Program-made: the position numbers and the translations under genes | The notes under the pieces: model-generated | Seen by the model: only the letters and a program-made list of their open reading frames with translations | Told to the model about the DNA's origin: nothing | The model's database searches: none | Shown: piece by piece, positions 10,201 to 21,600 of the stretch | Position numbering within the stretch: the first letter of the stretch is position 1 | Layout: every line of letters begins with the position of its first letter | From: Gadus chalcogrammus | Taxonomy: Eukaryota; Chordata; Actinopteri; Gadiformes; Gadidae | Assembly: GCF_026213295.1 (NCBI RefSeq) | Contig: NC_079421.1 | Span: 21,422,189-21,486,188 of the forward strand | Length of the DNA stretch: 64,000 nucleotides | Direction of reading: 5' to 3'

Positions 10201-13200
10201 TGGGGGATGGAGATGCAGCGACCACAGGATGTCCGTTAACTTCCTGTTCAGGTTTCACACCTTTCTTGTCAACAGCACAAGAGACACAAATAGCAATTTG
10301 CACTGCTATTTGCAGTGCAAATAGCAGGATGTATGTACTTGATTAAATCGTTTTAATAAAGTACATACAGGGTTCTTCCCGTTCGTCTCGTCCCACCCCT
10401 AGTGCTGATAATGTAGTGGGCTGGTCTGGACAGAAAATGCCAGGGCTGAATTTTTGTCCCAGTCCACCCCTGACTACAACAAATCTCTTACTAGTACTAT
10501 AACAGGGATGGACATTTTGAATAACATAAAAACTATTGCAGAAAATATGAACTATATTGAAACACACAATATGTATTATTGTTTGATTTTATTCAGATAA
10601 TTTCTATATGATTTTAATATATATGAACATATACTTAATATATATATACTACACTCTGTGTAGATGTTTATGCAGATCTGTGTAGATGTTTATTTGTCTC
10701 TGTTTATTGTCTGTCGGCGTGCGGCCACATATGCAATGTACGATGAAATGAAGAAAAATTTCCCCTTGGGGACAATAAAATCTAAAGTCTAAAGTAAAGT
10801 CTAAAGTCTAAGTCTATGTCCAAATAATCCTTAATGATGTCGAACCTGCTGTTTTCGTCTAATCTGTATTCCTGTTAATGAATAGTTAGACCACAAATCA
10901 AATGTTACTGTAATGTTGTCACTCACCTTGATTTGATAGATAAAAATTTGTATTTTTTACTTGAGCTTCATTCTTATCCAGTACTTCCATTGAGTATGTA
11001 CCCCCGTCTGACGTGTTGATGTCCATTATCATAAATGTTTTGGTGTCGCTATTAAATGAATAGCGAGTGTTGTCTGTTATTGTAACATTGTCTTTCTTCA
11101 GTTTGTAGATATCATCTTGTGAGGTCTTAGCAGGCAGCAGGACCTTCACGGTTCCTCCCAGAGAGCCAAAGCACTGGGTCGGGATGTGTGGCTGTGTGGC
11201 GTCGCAGAAGGTCTTCACACCTGGAGGTTTACAGAGGACAATAAGATCTACTCTCACTTTATGATGAATAAAACATGGGCCATTGCGTGGGGGCAAAATT
11301 TTACTCCTAAATGTAGAATGTTGACACATATTTTTTGTATATTGTTAGATTTGATTTACATAAATTCACCATGGTTTTCATGTAAATTAAAGTATACCAA
11401 ATCTAAATAATCCTTTGTGACTGGTGTTTAATCTGAAGTTTCCCTCCGATCTGTAATCCTGTTAATAATATTTAGACCACCACATAACAAATGTGTAACA
11501 TTGATATAGTTACTCACCCTGAATGGATAAAAGTTTAGTTGTCATTTTTATTCCATTATGTGCTGCAATTGTATAGTTATCATAGTCTGTCTTCTTGAGG
11601 TCCTCTATGGTAAAGACGCCAGTACCGACATCAAATGAATATCGGGGGTCTGTTATCTTGATTTCGCCCTCAACTATCGGGACCTTGTTCTTCTTCAGTG
11701 TGTAGGAATGCTCCTGTGGGGAGTGAGTAGGCAGCTGGACCTCAACGGTTCCTCCCAGAGAGCCAAAGCACTGGGTCGGGATGTGTGGCTGTGTGGCGTC
11801 GCAGAAGGTCTTCACACCTGGAGGTTTACAGACGAGAGAGTGAAACAATACAGGAGATATATCTCACTCAGATTCACAGACTACACTATTCACTCCACTA
11901 CTTACTCTCTTATAATAACTATTACTATGAGAGGGAAAATGGACAATGGAAATATTGCATATTATATGTTCAATACATCACTTTCACTGGATATCTAGTA
12001 AACATTTTGAAACAAACTGTAGTTACTGAGTTTAGCCACTATGGGCAGTATTGCATTTCCAAATATGGCCTTTCAGCAGCTATTTCTGTAGCAATCTGAT
12101 AACAATTCCACTGCCATTTGTTGCAGTGTAAATTGGTCACTGTGATGACTTGTAAAAGACTAAAATCTACTTTTTCACATAAAAACAATAAGTGCAATAC
12201 ATCTATTGAAAACAGAAACCCTGCCTTGTGCCGTGCACTGGCCGTTGGATTTAGGTCACGCGATGAGCAGACCCCCCCCCCCCCCCCCCCCCCCCCCGTA
12301 CGGGCCCAAACCCCAGGGCTGATAAAGGGTCCCACTCCGGCCGTGGTTAAACGCCCTTACTATTGATCGGTTACGATTGATGGAATGTATATATTAACTC
12401 ACCTTCAATGGATAAGCGAAATAGGTTGAATGATATTTCAATTCCATTCTGATCATGAACTTCCATCCAGTATGTACCCTTGTCTGTCCTGTTGAATTCC
12501 TTTATAGCAAACATTCCAGTACTGACATTAAATGAATATCGAATGTTTGTTGTCTGACTGCGGTCTGATAAAATCGGGACATCGTTTTTCTTCAGTTTGT
12601 AGATATCATCTTGTGAGGTCTTAGTAGGCAGCAGGACCTCCACGGTTCCTCCCAGAGAGCCAAAGCACTGGGTCGTGATGTGTGGCTGTGTGGCGTCGCA
12701 GAAGGTCTCCACACCTGGAGGTTTACAGAGGAGAATAAAACAATACAGGACATATATCTCACTGAGATACACAGACCACCTCTCAATGTATAATAACTCT
12801 CTTATTACTTTTACTAAAGAGGGATGGAAATTTGAATGAAATAGTAACGACTGCAGAGAGCAGACATTGTACTACCAAATGTAGAGGCGGAAACATCGAT
12901 TATTTTATAACTTTTTAGCTGATTTAATTGTCCTCACATACATATGATTTCATAAAAATGAAAAAAACCTCACATTGTGGGTTAGCACCCACCCTAACAA
13001 TATATCTAATATTCGAAAGTAAATTAACTAAATTTACTCTAAATAAAAGTATGACCAAAATGATTGTTTGAACCCAACAAATATTGAAAAACAACTACTT
13101 ATGTTTAAACCATAGGTCCATAACTAGAATACCATAGCTGACAAAAATGACTTAAATACATTAAATATTTAAAACAGTTATTATGCCATAGAGGTCTCAC

Positions 13201-13249
13201 CATCAGCCACACCAATTAGTAACAGCAGCACAGCCCCCATGATGAGCAT
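7285..13249 (-). CDS. Locus B: CD2/SLAM-like receptor with four IgV, C2, stalk, TM and two or three tail tyrosine motifs
   Basis: Nine exons, all phase 1, run on the minus strand: signal 13249-13201, IgV 12714-12403, IgV 11817-11518, IgV 11220-10927, IgV 9490-9179, C2 8711-8454, stalk 8359-8246, TM 7806-7708 and tail 7472-7285. Joined they give about 641 residues with no stop. The C2 exon starts PVSSPLLSRECLSRG and has four cysteines (RECLS, RVSCSA, LTCSV, LSECD), as in CD2-family domain 2. The tail has VIYADV and VEYGAV plus CVYAQP. Most CD2-family proteins have one V and one C2 domain, so four tandem V exons are unusual. A hAT element (9575-10472) sits in the intron between the third and fourth IgV. 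Single-gene membership rests on phase, strand and spacing, not on transcripts. Confidence 0.72.
8101..8259. repeat. 80-bp tandem duplication spanning a splice donor
   Basis: The ~80-bp unit starting TATTTATTTATATAAGTT occurs twice, 8101-8180 and 8181-8259. The second contains the 3' end and donor of the locus B stalk exon, so the first carries a spare donor copy about 80 bp downstream on the minus strand. Confidence 0.85.
9575..10472. mobile_element. Non-autonomous hAT-type element
   Basis: Ends are CAGGGGTGGACTGG and CCAGTCCACCCCTG, with an exact 8-bp target duplication ACTACAAC at 9567-9574 and 10473-10480. The paralogous intron of locus D (near 37910-37930) reads CTTTTGCTACAACAAATCTC without the insertion. 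No transposase is visible. A short palindrome (ATTTGCACTGC / GCAGTGCAAAT) lies near its right end at about 10296-10322. Confidence 0.88.
10690..10812 (+). mobile_element. LINE-type 3' tail
   Basis: TTTCCCCTTGGGGACAATAAA followed by a TCTAAAG-type short tandem tail is the usual 3' end of fish LINE copies. No reverse transcriptase part remains. Confidence 0.5.
12272..12297. repeat. C homopolymer run
   Basis: About 26 consecutive C in the intron upstream of the second IgV exon of locus B; the same region in locus D (near 39149) is short. Confidence 0.9.
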
Positions 13250-13395
13250 CTCGACCTCAGTGTGGTCTCAGTGGAGTCCAGGACTGGAGTCTGTTCACAG
13301 GAACACACAACCCAGCCTATATGAGGCACACATGTCATCGCAAATGTGGAAGTTGTGAAATCGTTGAGCAAACTTTATACCAACCACAACTGAAC
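13250..13395 (-). promoter_or_regulatory. Conserved proximal promoter of locus B
   Basis: Reverse complement of the same ~130-bp block that precedes locus A, with the TGTTCCTGTGAACAGAC segment, GGCTGGGTTGTG and an ACTTCC ETS core. It directly abuts the locus B start codon. Confidence 0.4.
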
Positions 13396-13630
13396 TAAAA
13401 GGGCCAATACTTTACTAGGAAACACAGTTCTGTTAAACAGTACTGTGTTACTGGGCATCTTCTAAGATGCAATAATTATTAATACTAAGACATTTGTAAT
13501 GGGGAAGTAGAGAGAGTGGACCCAAATGCTTGACGAAGAGAGACACTGACACAGAGGGTCAATAATTAGGGAATTTACTGAGGGCAACAAATAAGTAAAG
13601 GCGGGGAACGGGGTGAGGGGCTTCATGGAG

Positions 13631-14300
13631 GAGGGCAGTCTGACAGGAGAGGGTTCATCAACAGGAGGGCGGTCTGACAGGAGAGGGTTCATCAACAGGA
13701 GGGCAGTCTGACAGGAGAGGGTTCATCAACAGGGGGGCAGTCTGACAGGAGAGGGTTCATCAACAGGAGGGCAGTCTGACAGGAGAGGGTTCATCAACAG
13801 GAGGGCAGTCTGACAGGGGAGGGTTCATCAACAGGAGGGCAGTCTGACAGGAGAGGGTTCATCAACAGGAGGGCAGTCTGACAGGAAAGGGTTCAGCAAC
13901 AGGAGGGCAGTCTGACAGGAGAGGGTTCATCAACAGGAGGGCAGTCTGACAGGAGAGGGTTCATCAACAGGAGGGCAGTCTGACAGGAGAGGGTTCATCA
14001 ACAGGAGGGCAGTCTGACAGGAGAGGGTTCATCAACAGGAGGGCAGTCTGACAGGAGAGGGTTCATCAACAGGAGGGCAGTGTGACAGGAGAGGGTTCAT
14101 CAACAGGAGGGCAGTCTGACAGGGGAGGGTTCATCAACAGGAGGGAGTCTGACAGGAGAGGGTTCATCAACAGGAGGGAGTCTGACAGGAGAGGGTTCAT
14201 CAACAGGAGGGCAGTCTGACAGGAGAGGGTTCATCAACAGGAGGGCGGTCTGACAGGCGAGGGTTCATCAACAGGAGGGCAGTCTGACAGGAGAGGGTTC
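13631..14300. repeat. 34-bp minisatellite, about 20 copies
   Basis: The unit begins GAGGGCAGTCTGACAGGAGA and continues GGGTTCATCAACAG. Copies vary by single bases (GGAGA/GGGGA/GGCGA) and two lack 2 bp. It lies ~380 bp upstream of the locus B start; related arrays sit at 40468 and 56935. There are no unique spacers, so it is not a CRISPR. Confidence 0.95.
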
Positions 14301-14460
14301 AACACATCCTTGGGCAGTGTGGAGGTCATGGTGTTGGATTCCCAGCCGAATGGTTCAGGGTTCAAATTCCACTGCAAGACGCCTTACCACCCTACTCATG
14401 AATGATAATTTACATCACTATAGATAAAAGCATCTGCTCAATGAGGACGCTAATGTAAAA
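14301..14460 (+). mobile_element. tRNA-derived SINE
   Basis: A tRNA-like head with a B-box-like GGGTTCAAATTCC is followed by the fish SINE tail signature GATAAAAGCATCTGCTC and CTAATGTAA. Copies directly follow the other two minisatellites, so the pair was duplicated together. Confidence 0.7.
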
Positions 14461-14847
14461 AACAGAAAATAAACCTGGTATCTCCGTCATGTTTTCACTG
14501 CCAATGTGCTGCAATCCGTTTCATTCTTTGCTGGTTGACCCTTGCCTATAAGTATAGTAGCTAGGTTCCGTGTTATCTGGTCAATCTGAGCCATAAGGGG
14601 GAAGTTAGAGACGGCAGAGAAGCAGACACAGCTCACGTGTTTGCCTCTTCTCTTTGGTTCCCATGAAACGGCCTTGACTCTATCTGCAGAGGTGTCAACT
14701 ATTAAAGTTACAAATAACTTGAATATTTCTGTTCTCTTTTAGGTCATAAAGGTCTATATTCCATGAGATTGTCTCTTTTATTTTAAATTAATTGGAGAAA
14801 GCATGAGGTCGAAAATGTCTCCGCGTCCTTCTTGGTGTTGACAGCTC

Positions 14848-15375
14848 TCAGGGCCTCGTGTTCTGGGGCTGAGCGTCCACACACTCGTCCACATTGGTCT
14901 CCAGCGTCCGCCCGGGGCCTGGAGCTACCCTGACCGCCCCGTACTCCACCTCCCCTTCCCTCTGCTCTCTCCGCTGCCCCCGACGCTGGAGCACAGAGAC
15001 GTCTGCGTAGGTTACATCTTCCACTTCTGTGGTGTCAGCGGAGAGGAGAGCGGCACGAGTGGAGAGGAAGAGCAAATGAGGAAATGAGAGAACAGAACGC
15101 CATCCAAGAATAATTACTGTTATTATTGAAGTACCGCCTTCAGAATGTCCTCCTAGACTCTGGTCTGCATTACATTCCATTCCAGTGTTCGACCGTAACA
15201 TTGGTGCGACATTATACTGTACATTATACTGTACAATGTACAGTGTACATCGTTAAGGACGCAGCAAAGGGGATTCATACCTTTTGAGGTTTTGTGTTTT
15301 TATGTGCAGTAGGCTCCCAATGCTACTATCAGGAGCAGAGCCATCGCTGACAGGGAACCATTATAGGGACGAGTC
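14848..15375 (-). pseudogene. Relic of a CD2-like receptor: TM and tail exons only
   Basis: The TM exon (15375-15281) is 95 bp rather than 99: CGCT is missing after CCTATAAT, shifting the frame, and a TAA follows CTACTGCACA. The tail exon (about 15036-14848) still reads EDVTYADVSVLQRRG and EVEYGAV to a normal stop, but its acceptor CGCAG has become CGCTG. No IgV exon lies upstream. The relic at 41380-41861 shares the same 4-bp deletion, so it decayed before the module duplicated. Confidence 0.75.
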
Positions 15376-15734
15376 CTGTGACAAAGAAAAGTATGGCACA
15401 GTGAACAATGATAATAATCACACATATTAATTGATAAATATGAATATATTGTGGAGGTCCGGGCGGAGCTCAGCTCCCCCTATGGGCTGATGAGGGACAG
15501 TGCAGGCGGGCAGGTAGAATGCATTTGGTGAAAGTGATTGACAATTATTATAATCACTATCAGCTGCTGCGGTCCAGGGAGTAGTAGGAGAATTTATTTG
15601 AGAATTTTAACATGAATTCATAATTTCTTTCCTCATTTCTTTCTAATTATTGAATCTTAGAAGATGTACAGTATCACAGTACTGTTTACTGTCTTCATCC
15701 TAATCAGGTATTGGCCCTTTTAGTTCAGTTGGGG

Positions 15735-15868
15735 TGAAAATAAAGTTTGCTCAGCGGACGCACAACTTCCACATTTGCGATGACATGTGTGCCTCATATA
15801 GGCTGGGTTGTGTGTTCCTGTGAACAGACTCAAGTCCTGGACTCCACTGAGACCACATTGAGGTCGAG
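15735..15868 (+). promoter_or_regulatory. Conserved proximal promoter of locus C
   Basis: Same block as at 2600-2727, with CAACTTCCACATTTGCGATG, CTCATATAGGCTGGG and the TGTTCCTGTGAACAGAC segment directly before the start codon. Confidence 0.4.
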
Positions 15869-15917
15869 ATGCTCAACATTGGGGCTGTGCTGCTGTTACT
15901 AATTGGTGTGGCTGATG
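15869..15917 (+). CDS. Locus C exon 1: signal peptide
   Basis: ATG to donor GTGAGATC encodes MLNIGAVLLLLIGVAD with one base over (phase 1). The next exons on this strand are three CCP exons (23890, 26103, 29918) and then an IgV exon (31862), all phase 1-1. Either SP-IgV-TM-tail (about 181 residues) or SP-CCP-CCP-CCP-IgV-TM-tail (about 364) is in frame. Intron-1 sequence shared with locus A stops at 16078, where foreign repeats begin. Confidence 0.65.
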
Positions 15918-16189
15918 GTGAGATCTTTATGGCATTATTATTGTTTAGAATATTTACGTATTTTATGTAAATTATTCAGCTATATTTTTGTGGTTATTGG
16001 TTTGAACATAAGGAGTTGCTTTTCAACATTATCAGGGTTGAACCAATTTCGTTTTTATCGTATGTTGATTCTAGATAAATGGCGCACGAGAAAGTATCTG
16101 GTGCGCACGAGAAAGTATCTGGTGCGAACGGTCGTGTGCACGAGAAAGTATCTCGTGAGCACGAGAAAGTATCGTACGCATATCACTGG

Positions 16190-16302
<113 letters not shown>

Positions 16303-16416
16303 AGGGATGGAATTGTGTCACTTCACCCGCCACTGTGTCGGGTAATACTTTCCAGTCAGGTCCGATCAAATTTGCATATTTATACATTCGTCATACGGCG
16401 CTGCACAGTTCCACAC

Positions 16417-18549
16417 CCGTGCCCACTACCTCCGTCAGTTGTCCGTTGCCCATTGACTTTGAATGGGGACGGTCGCGCAATGCATTGTGGATCCGTCAGT
16501 TGACTTGGAGCGTTCGCCACCGTCAAAAAGTTGAAAAATGTTCAACTTTTTCGGCAGCGACGGATCCGTCATCCAATCAGATCGCGTATGCAAATTTAAG
16601 CACTGTGACGCGACTCGGGCTCTGACGATACTGGAAAGTGGGAAAGCGGGTAATCTTGCCTCGCAACAAGCAGGAAGAAGCGGGAAGAACCCGGCGAACC
16701 GATTTGATTGGCTGACGGATGCATCTGCAAAGACTACTCCCCCATCCGTCAGCCACGCCTTCTGACGTCCGTTGACTGACGGTGCAGTGGGCACGACGCC
16801 CCGTGCCCACTACCTCCGTCAGTTGTCCGTTGCCCATTGACTTTGAATGGGGACGGTCGCGCAATGCATTGTGGATCCGTCAGTTGACTTGGAGCGTTCG
16901 CCACCGTCAAAAAGTTGAAAAATGTTCAACTTTTTCGGCAGCGACGGATCCGTCATCCAATCAGATCGCGTATGCAAATTTAAGCACTGTGACGCGACTC
17001 GGGCTCTGACGATACTGGAAAGTGGGAAAGCGGGTAATTTTGCCTCGCAACAAGCAGGAAGAAGCGGGAAGAACCCGGCGAAGCGATTTGATTGGCTGAC
17101 GGTTGCCTCTGCAAAGACTACTCCCCCATCCGTCAGCCACGCCTTCCCACGTCCGTTGACTGACGGTGCAGTGGGCACGAGGCGCGAGGCGGCCCCGTGC
17201 CCACTACCTCCGTCCGTTGACTGATCCCCATTGACTTTGAATGGGGACGGACGCGCAATGCATTGTGGATCCGTCCGTTCCGTTGGAGCCTTCGGCGCTG
17301 TCAGAAAGTTGAAAAATGTTCAACTTTTTCGGCGACGGAACCGTCATCCAATCAGATCGCATATGCAAATTTAAGCACTGTGACGCGACTCGGGCTCTGA
17401 CGATACTGGAAAGCGGGAAAGCGGGTCATCTTGCATCGCAACAAGCAGGAAGTAGCGGGAAGAACCCGGCGAAGCGATTTGATTGGCTGACGGATGCCTC
17501 TGCAAAGACTACTCCCCCATCAGTCAGCCACGCCTTCCCACGTCCGTTGACTGACGGAGGTAGTGGGCACGGGGTGTTACGCCCCGTGCCCACTACCTCC
17601 GTCAGTTGTCCGTTGCCCATTGACTTTGAATGGGGACGGTCGCGCAATGCATTGTGGATCCGTCAGTTGACTTGGAGCGTTCGCCACCGTCAAAAAGTTG
17701 AAAAATGTTCAACTTTTTCGGCAGCGACGGATCCGTCATCCAATCAGATCGCGTATGCAAATTTAAGCACTGTGACGCGACTCGGGCTCTGACGATACTG
17801 GAAAGTGGGAAAGCGGGTAATTTTGCCTCGCAACAAGCAGGAAGAAGCGGGAAGAACCCGGCGAACCGATTTGATTGGCTGACGGATGCATCTGCAAAGA
17901 CTACTCCCCCATCCGTCACGCCCCGTGCCCACTACCTCCGTCAGTTGTCCGTTGCCCATTGACTTTGAATGGGGACGGTCGCGCAATGCATTGTGGATCC
18001 GTCAGTTGACTTGGAGCGTTCGCCACCGTCAAAAAGTTGAAAAATGTTCAACTTTTTCGGCAGCGACGGATCCGTCATCCAATCAGATCGCGTATGCAAA
18101 TTTAAGCACTGTGACGCGACTCGGGCTCTGACGATACTGGAAAGTGGGAAAGCGGGTAATCTTGCCTCGCAACAAGCAGGAAGAAGCGGGAAGAACCCGG
18201 CGAACCGATTTGATTGGCTGACGGATGCATCTGCAAAGACTACTCCCCCATCCGTCAGCCACGCCTTCTGACGTCCGTTGACTGACGGTGCAGTGGGCAC
18301 GAGGCGTCAGCCACGCCTTCTGACGTCCGTTGACTGACGGTGCAGTGGGCACGAGGCGTTAGGCCCCGTGCCCACTACCTCCGTCAGTCAGCGGATCCGT
18401 CGCTGCCGAAAAAGTTGAAAAATTTTAAACTTTCTGACGGCGCCGAAGGCTCCAACGGGACGGACGGATCCACAATGCATTGCGCGTCCGTCCCCATTCA
18501 AAGTCAATGGGGATCAGTCAACGGACGGAGGTAGTGGGCACGGGGCGTT
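16417..18549. mobile_element. Tandem array of a ~380-bp TIR element (five copies plus a short one)
   Basis: Copies start near 16417, 16799, 17193, 17583 and 17922, each opening CCGTGCCCACTACCTCCGTC and most closing GACGG(T/A)G(C/G)AGTGGGCACG, the inverse of the start. The fourth lost its right end. A 55-bp right-end fragment follows at 18304, then a separate 186-bp version (18364-18549) with both TIRs. Junctions often read GTTA next to GGCCCCGTG, suggesting TTA/TAA targets and a Harbinger-like origin, which is inferred. No transposase; all open frames repeat with the unit. Confidence 0.8.
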
Positions 18550-19012
18550 ACTGTCAACATCCGGCCCCCTTCTTCTTCTACGCCTCTGTTGCTGAACTGC
18601 GACTGTCAACATCTGGGATAATATACCGGCAACAGTTCTGAAGTCTCACGCATTCGGCGTGAGACACACGCAATTCTGAGGAAGACGATGGGTGTGTCGC
18701 ATAGACGTCGTCATCGTCTTGCCATCCCTCCCCGTTCTGTGATTGGTTCTCCATCTCAGGCGAAAATCGGATCCATGGAATCCAGGCTGCCTCGCAGCGC
18801 GAAATGAAATCGCGCACAAGGCAGCATGGCTATAGCCAGGCTATTTCGGAGGCGGGACACGTTCAGAATTCCATTCATAAATTAACAGACGTGACTGTGA
18901 CGTGAATTGTCTGGCTGGCTGAAATTTTCGGGGTTCTGGAAGTGTCCATGGTAAGATTTGTGTAACCAACGAGAGAGAGATATGATCAGTTAAGCATGAC
19001 AAAGGAGAAGTG
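18550..19012. other. Intergenic DNA, no gene seen
   Basis: A GC-moderate stretch with no domain-bearing frame and no splice-framed exon; probably further repeat sequence. Confidence 0.4.
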
Positions 19013-19278
19013 TATGGAAGTAAATCTGTGCCATCGGATTTTGAAAATAAAAAGCCATTGAATTCTAAGCACTGAATATTTATGCATTGAAATAACGTAT
19101 CTGGATTTGAATTTCAAGGTAATCAACGTCCCCACGTTGAGGTTTTTGACGTTGAATCTTTGATTTTGAATTTTTAACATTGAAAAATAAAGCTGAATAG
19201 GAGTTCAATTCAAATCCAAATACAAGAGTTCAATGGCTTTTTATTGTCAAAATACGATGGCACAGATTTACTTCCATA
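19013..19278. mobile_element. MITE with ~50-bp terminal inverted repeats
   Basis: Left arm TATGGAAGTAAATCTGTGCC (19013 onward) and right arm GGCACAGATTTACTTCCATA (to 19278) pair over about 50 bp. A second inner pair (GGATTTGAATT / AATTCAAATCC) nests within. It is 266 bp long with no coding capacity. Confidence 0.75.
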
Positions 19279-19348
19279 GAAGTTACTCAAACATTTTGTG
19301 GTTGAGAGGGCGTATCGGTTTCCACCATAGGTTTTCCTCAGGAACAAA

Positions 19349-20166
19349 CAGTGGCGGCGCCAGAGATTTTTTTCTGGTGGTGCTATGGGGGTGCTCGGCG
19401 TTTTACTGAGGGTGCTATGAAATTAGGGTGGTAGCATATGAGTCTCATTTTTCTCTACTACAACACCTCCCCACCATATCGTCACATATGTTTACACGTT
19501 TGCTCTCTAACGGGTCTTTGGGGTACATAAAAAGCGCCATTCAAATCGATCGTATTATTATTGCCATTAGGCTACTTCTGACGGACGCGCACAAAGCCGC
19601 GTTCATCTCCGACGGTCAAAATGGATTCAGCATGTTATAGATAACGTAATCCCAAATACTTCACTTACTTCAGTGTGTGGATTAAAGTTTGCGCCAGATG
19701 ACTACCAGATCACCACTACCATGAGCGACAAATTAAACTAAACATACCAAGTTCAATACACTAAAGACGGCAGATTAGAATGTCAGATAGAATTAACTTA
19801 AAAAGGGAAAAAGTCAGAAATGCTTTCAAAAAGAGTATATTATTTTAGGTTTTAGGCGATTTTGTGAACGCTTGACTTAAAATTGACCGATCGCCAGGAT
19901 TACTGTTACTAGCCTACTACTCATTGAACAATCACGTTCACGCACGCAACGTGTCTGTGTCGTGCTACGACACAGACACAATCTGTTTATTTCAATCTGT
20001 TATTTTCTTGTATGATTAAAATATTATTATCACACAATACATTTTATTAAGAACTCAGAATGAAATTAAATAACAATAATAAATAAACCATTATTTTCTT
20101 GGGGGTGCTATGGCCAATCTAGGGGGTGCTAGAGCACCCCCTAGCCCCCCCCTGGCGCCGCCACTG
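19349..20166. mobile_element. Non-autonomous hAT-type element
   Basis: Ends CAGTGGCGGCGCCAG and CTGGCGCCGCCACTG are inverted copies, flanked by an exact 8-bp duplication GGAACAAA at 19341-19348 and 20167-20174. It is 818 bp with no transposase. Confidence 0.88.
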
Positions 20167-20174
20167 GGAACAAA

Positions 20175-21222
<1,048 letters not shown>

Positions 21223-21600
21223 CGAGCGAGGAGAGCGAGCGGTAGCGTGCCAGTTTAGTGAAGTAATAAACGAGTCCAGTTGTGCCTTGGGCCTTATTTT
21301 GCATAGGGTCGAACGTAACCTATGTCCCGACCAGCGTTCACGCTAGACTTTTTCTTGGGCGGACAAATGTCCGACACTATTCCAGTATATCGGACATTTG
21401 GAATATCTTCCGGACGTTATTCACTGATAATTAAATAATCACCAAAAGTCCACATTTAAACGACAAACGACCCAAACTAAGTTGCTTCAATAAATGCCAT
21501 TTATTAAATTAGCCTAGGCAAAAAAAACATACCAGCCATTCTCGGCTAAAATGGTATACGGGTAAAAAATAATTAATTCCATAATTGCAATTCTTGCAGG

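Noticed and set aside
13631..14300. Regular 34-bp repeats resembling a CRISPR array
   Set aside because: Units are contiguous with no unique spacers and the context is a fish gene cluster; it is a minisatellite.
16435..18352. Repeated ~75-120-codon frames on both strands
   Set aside because: They recur with each copy of the TIR element and have no domain; shadows of the repeat.
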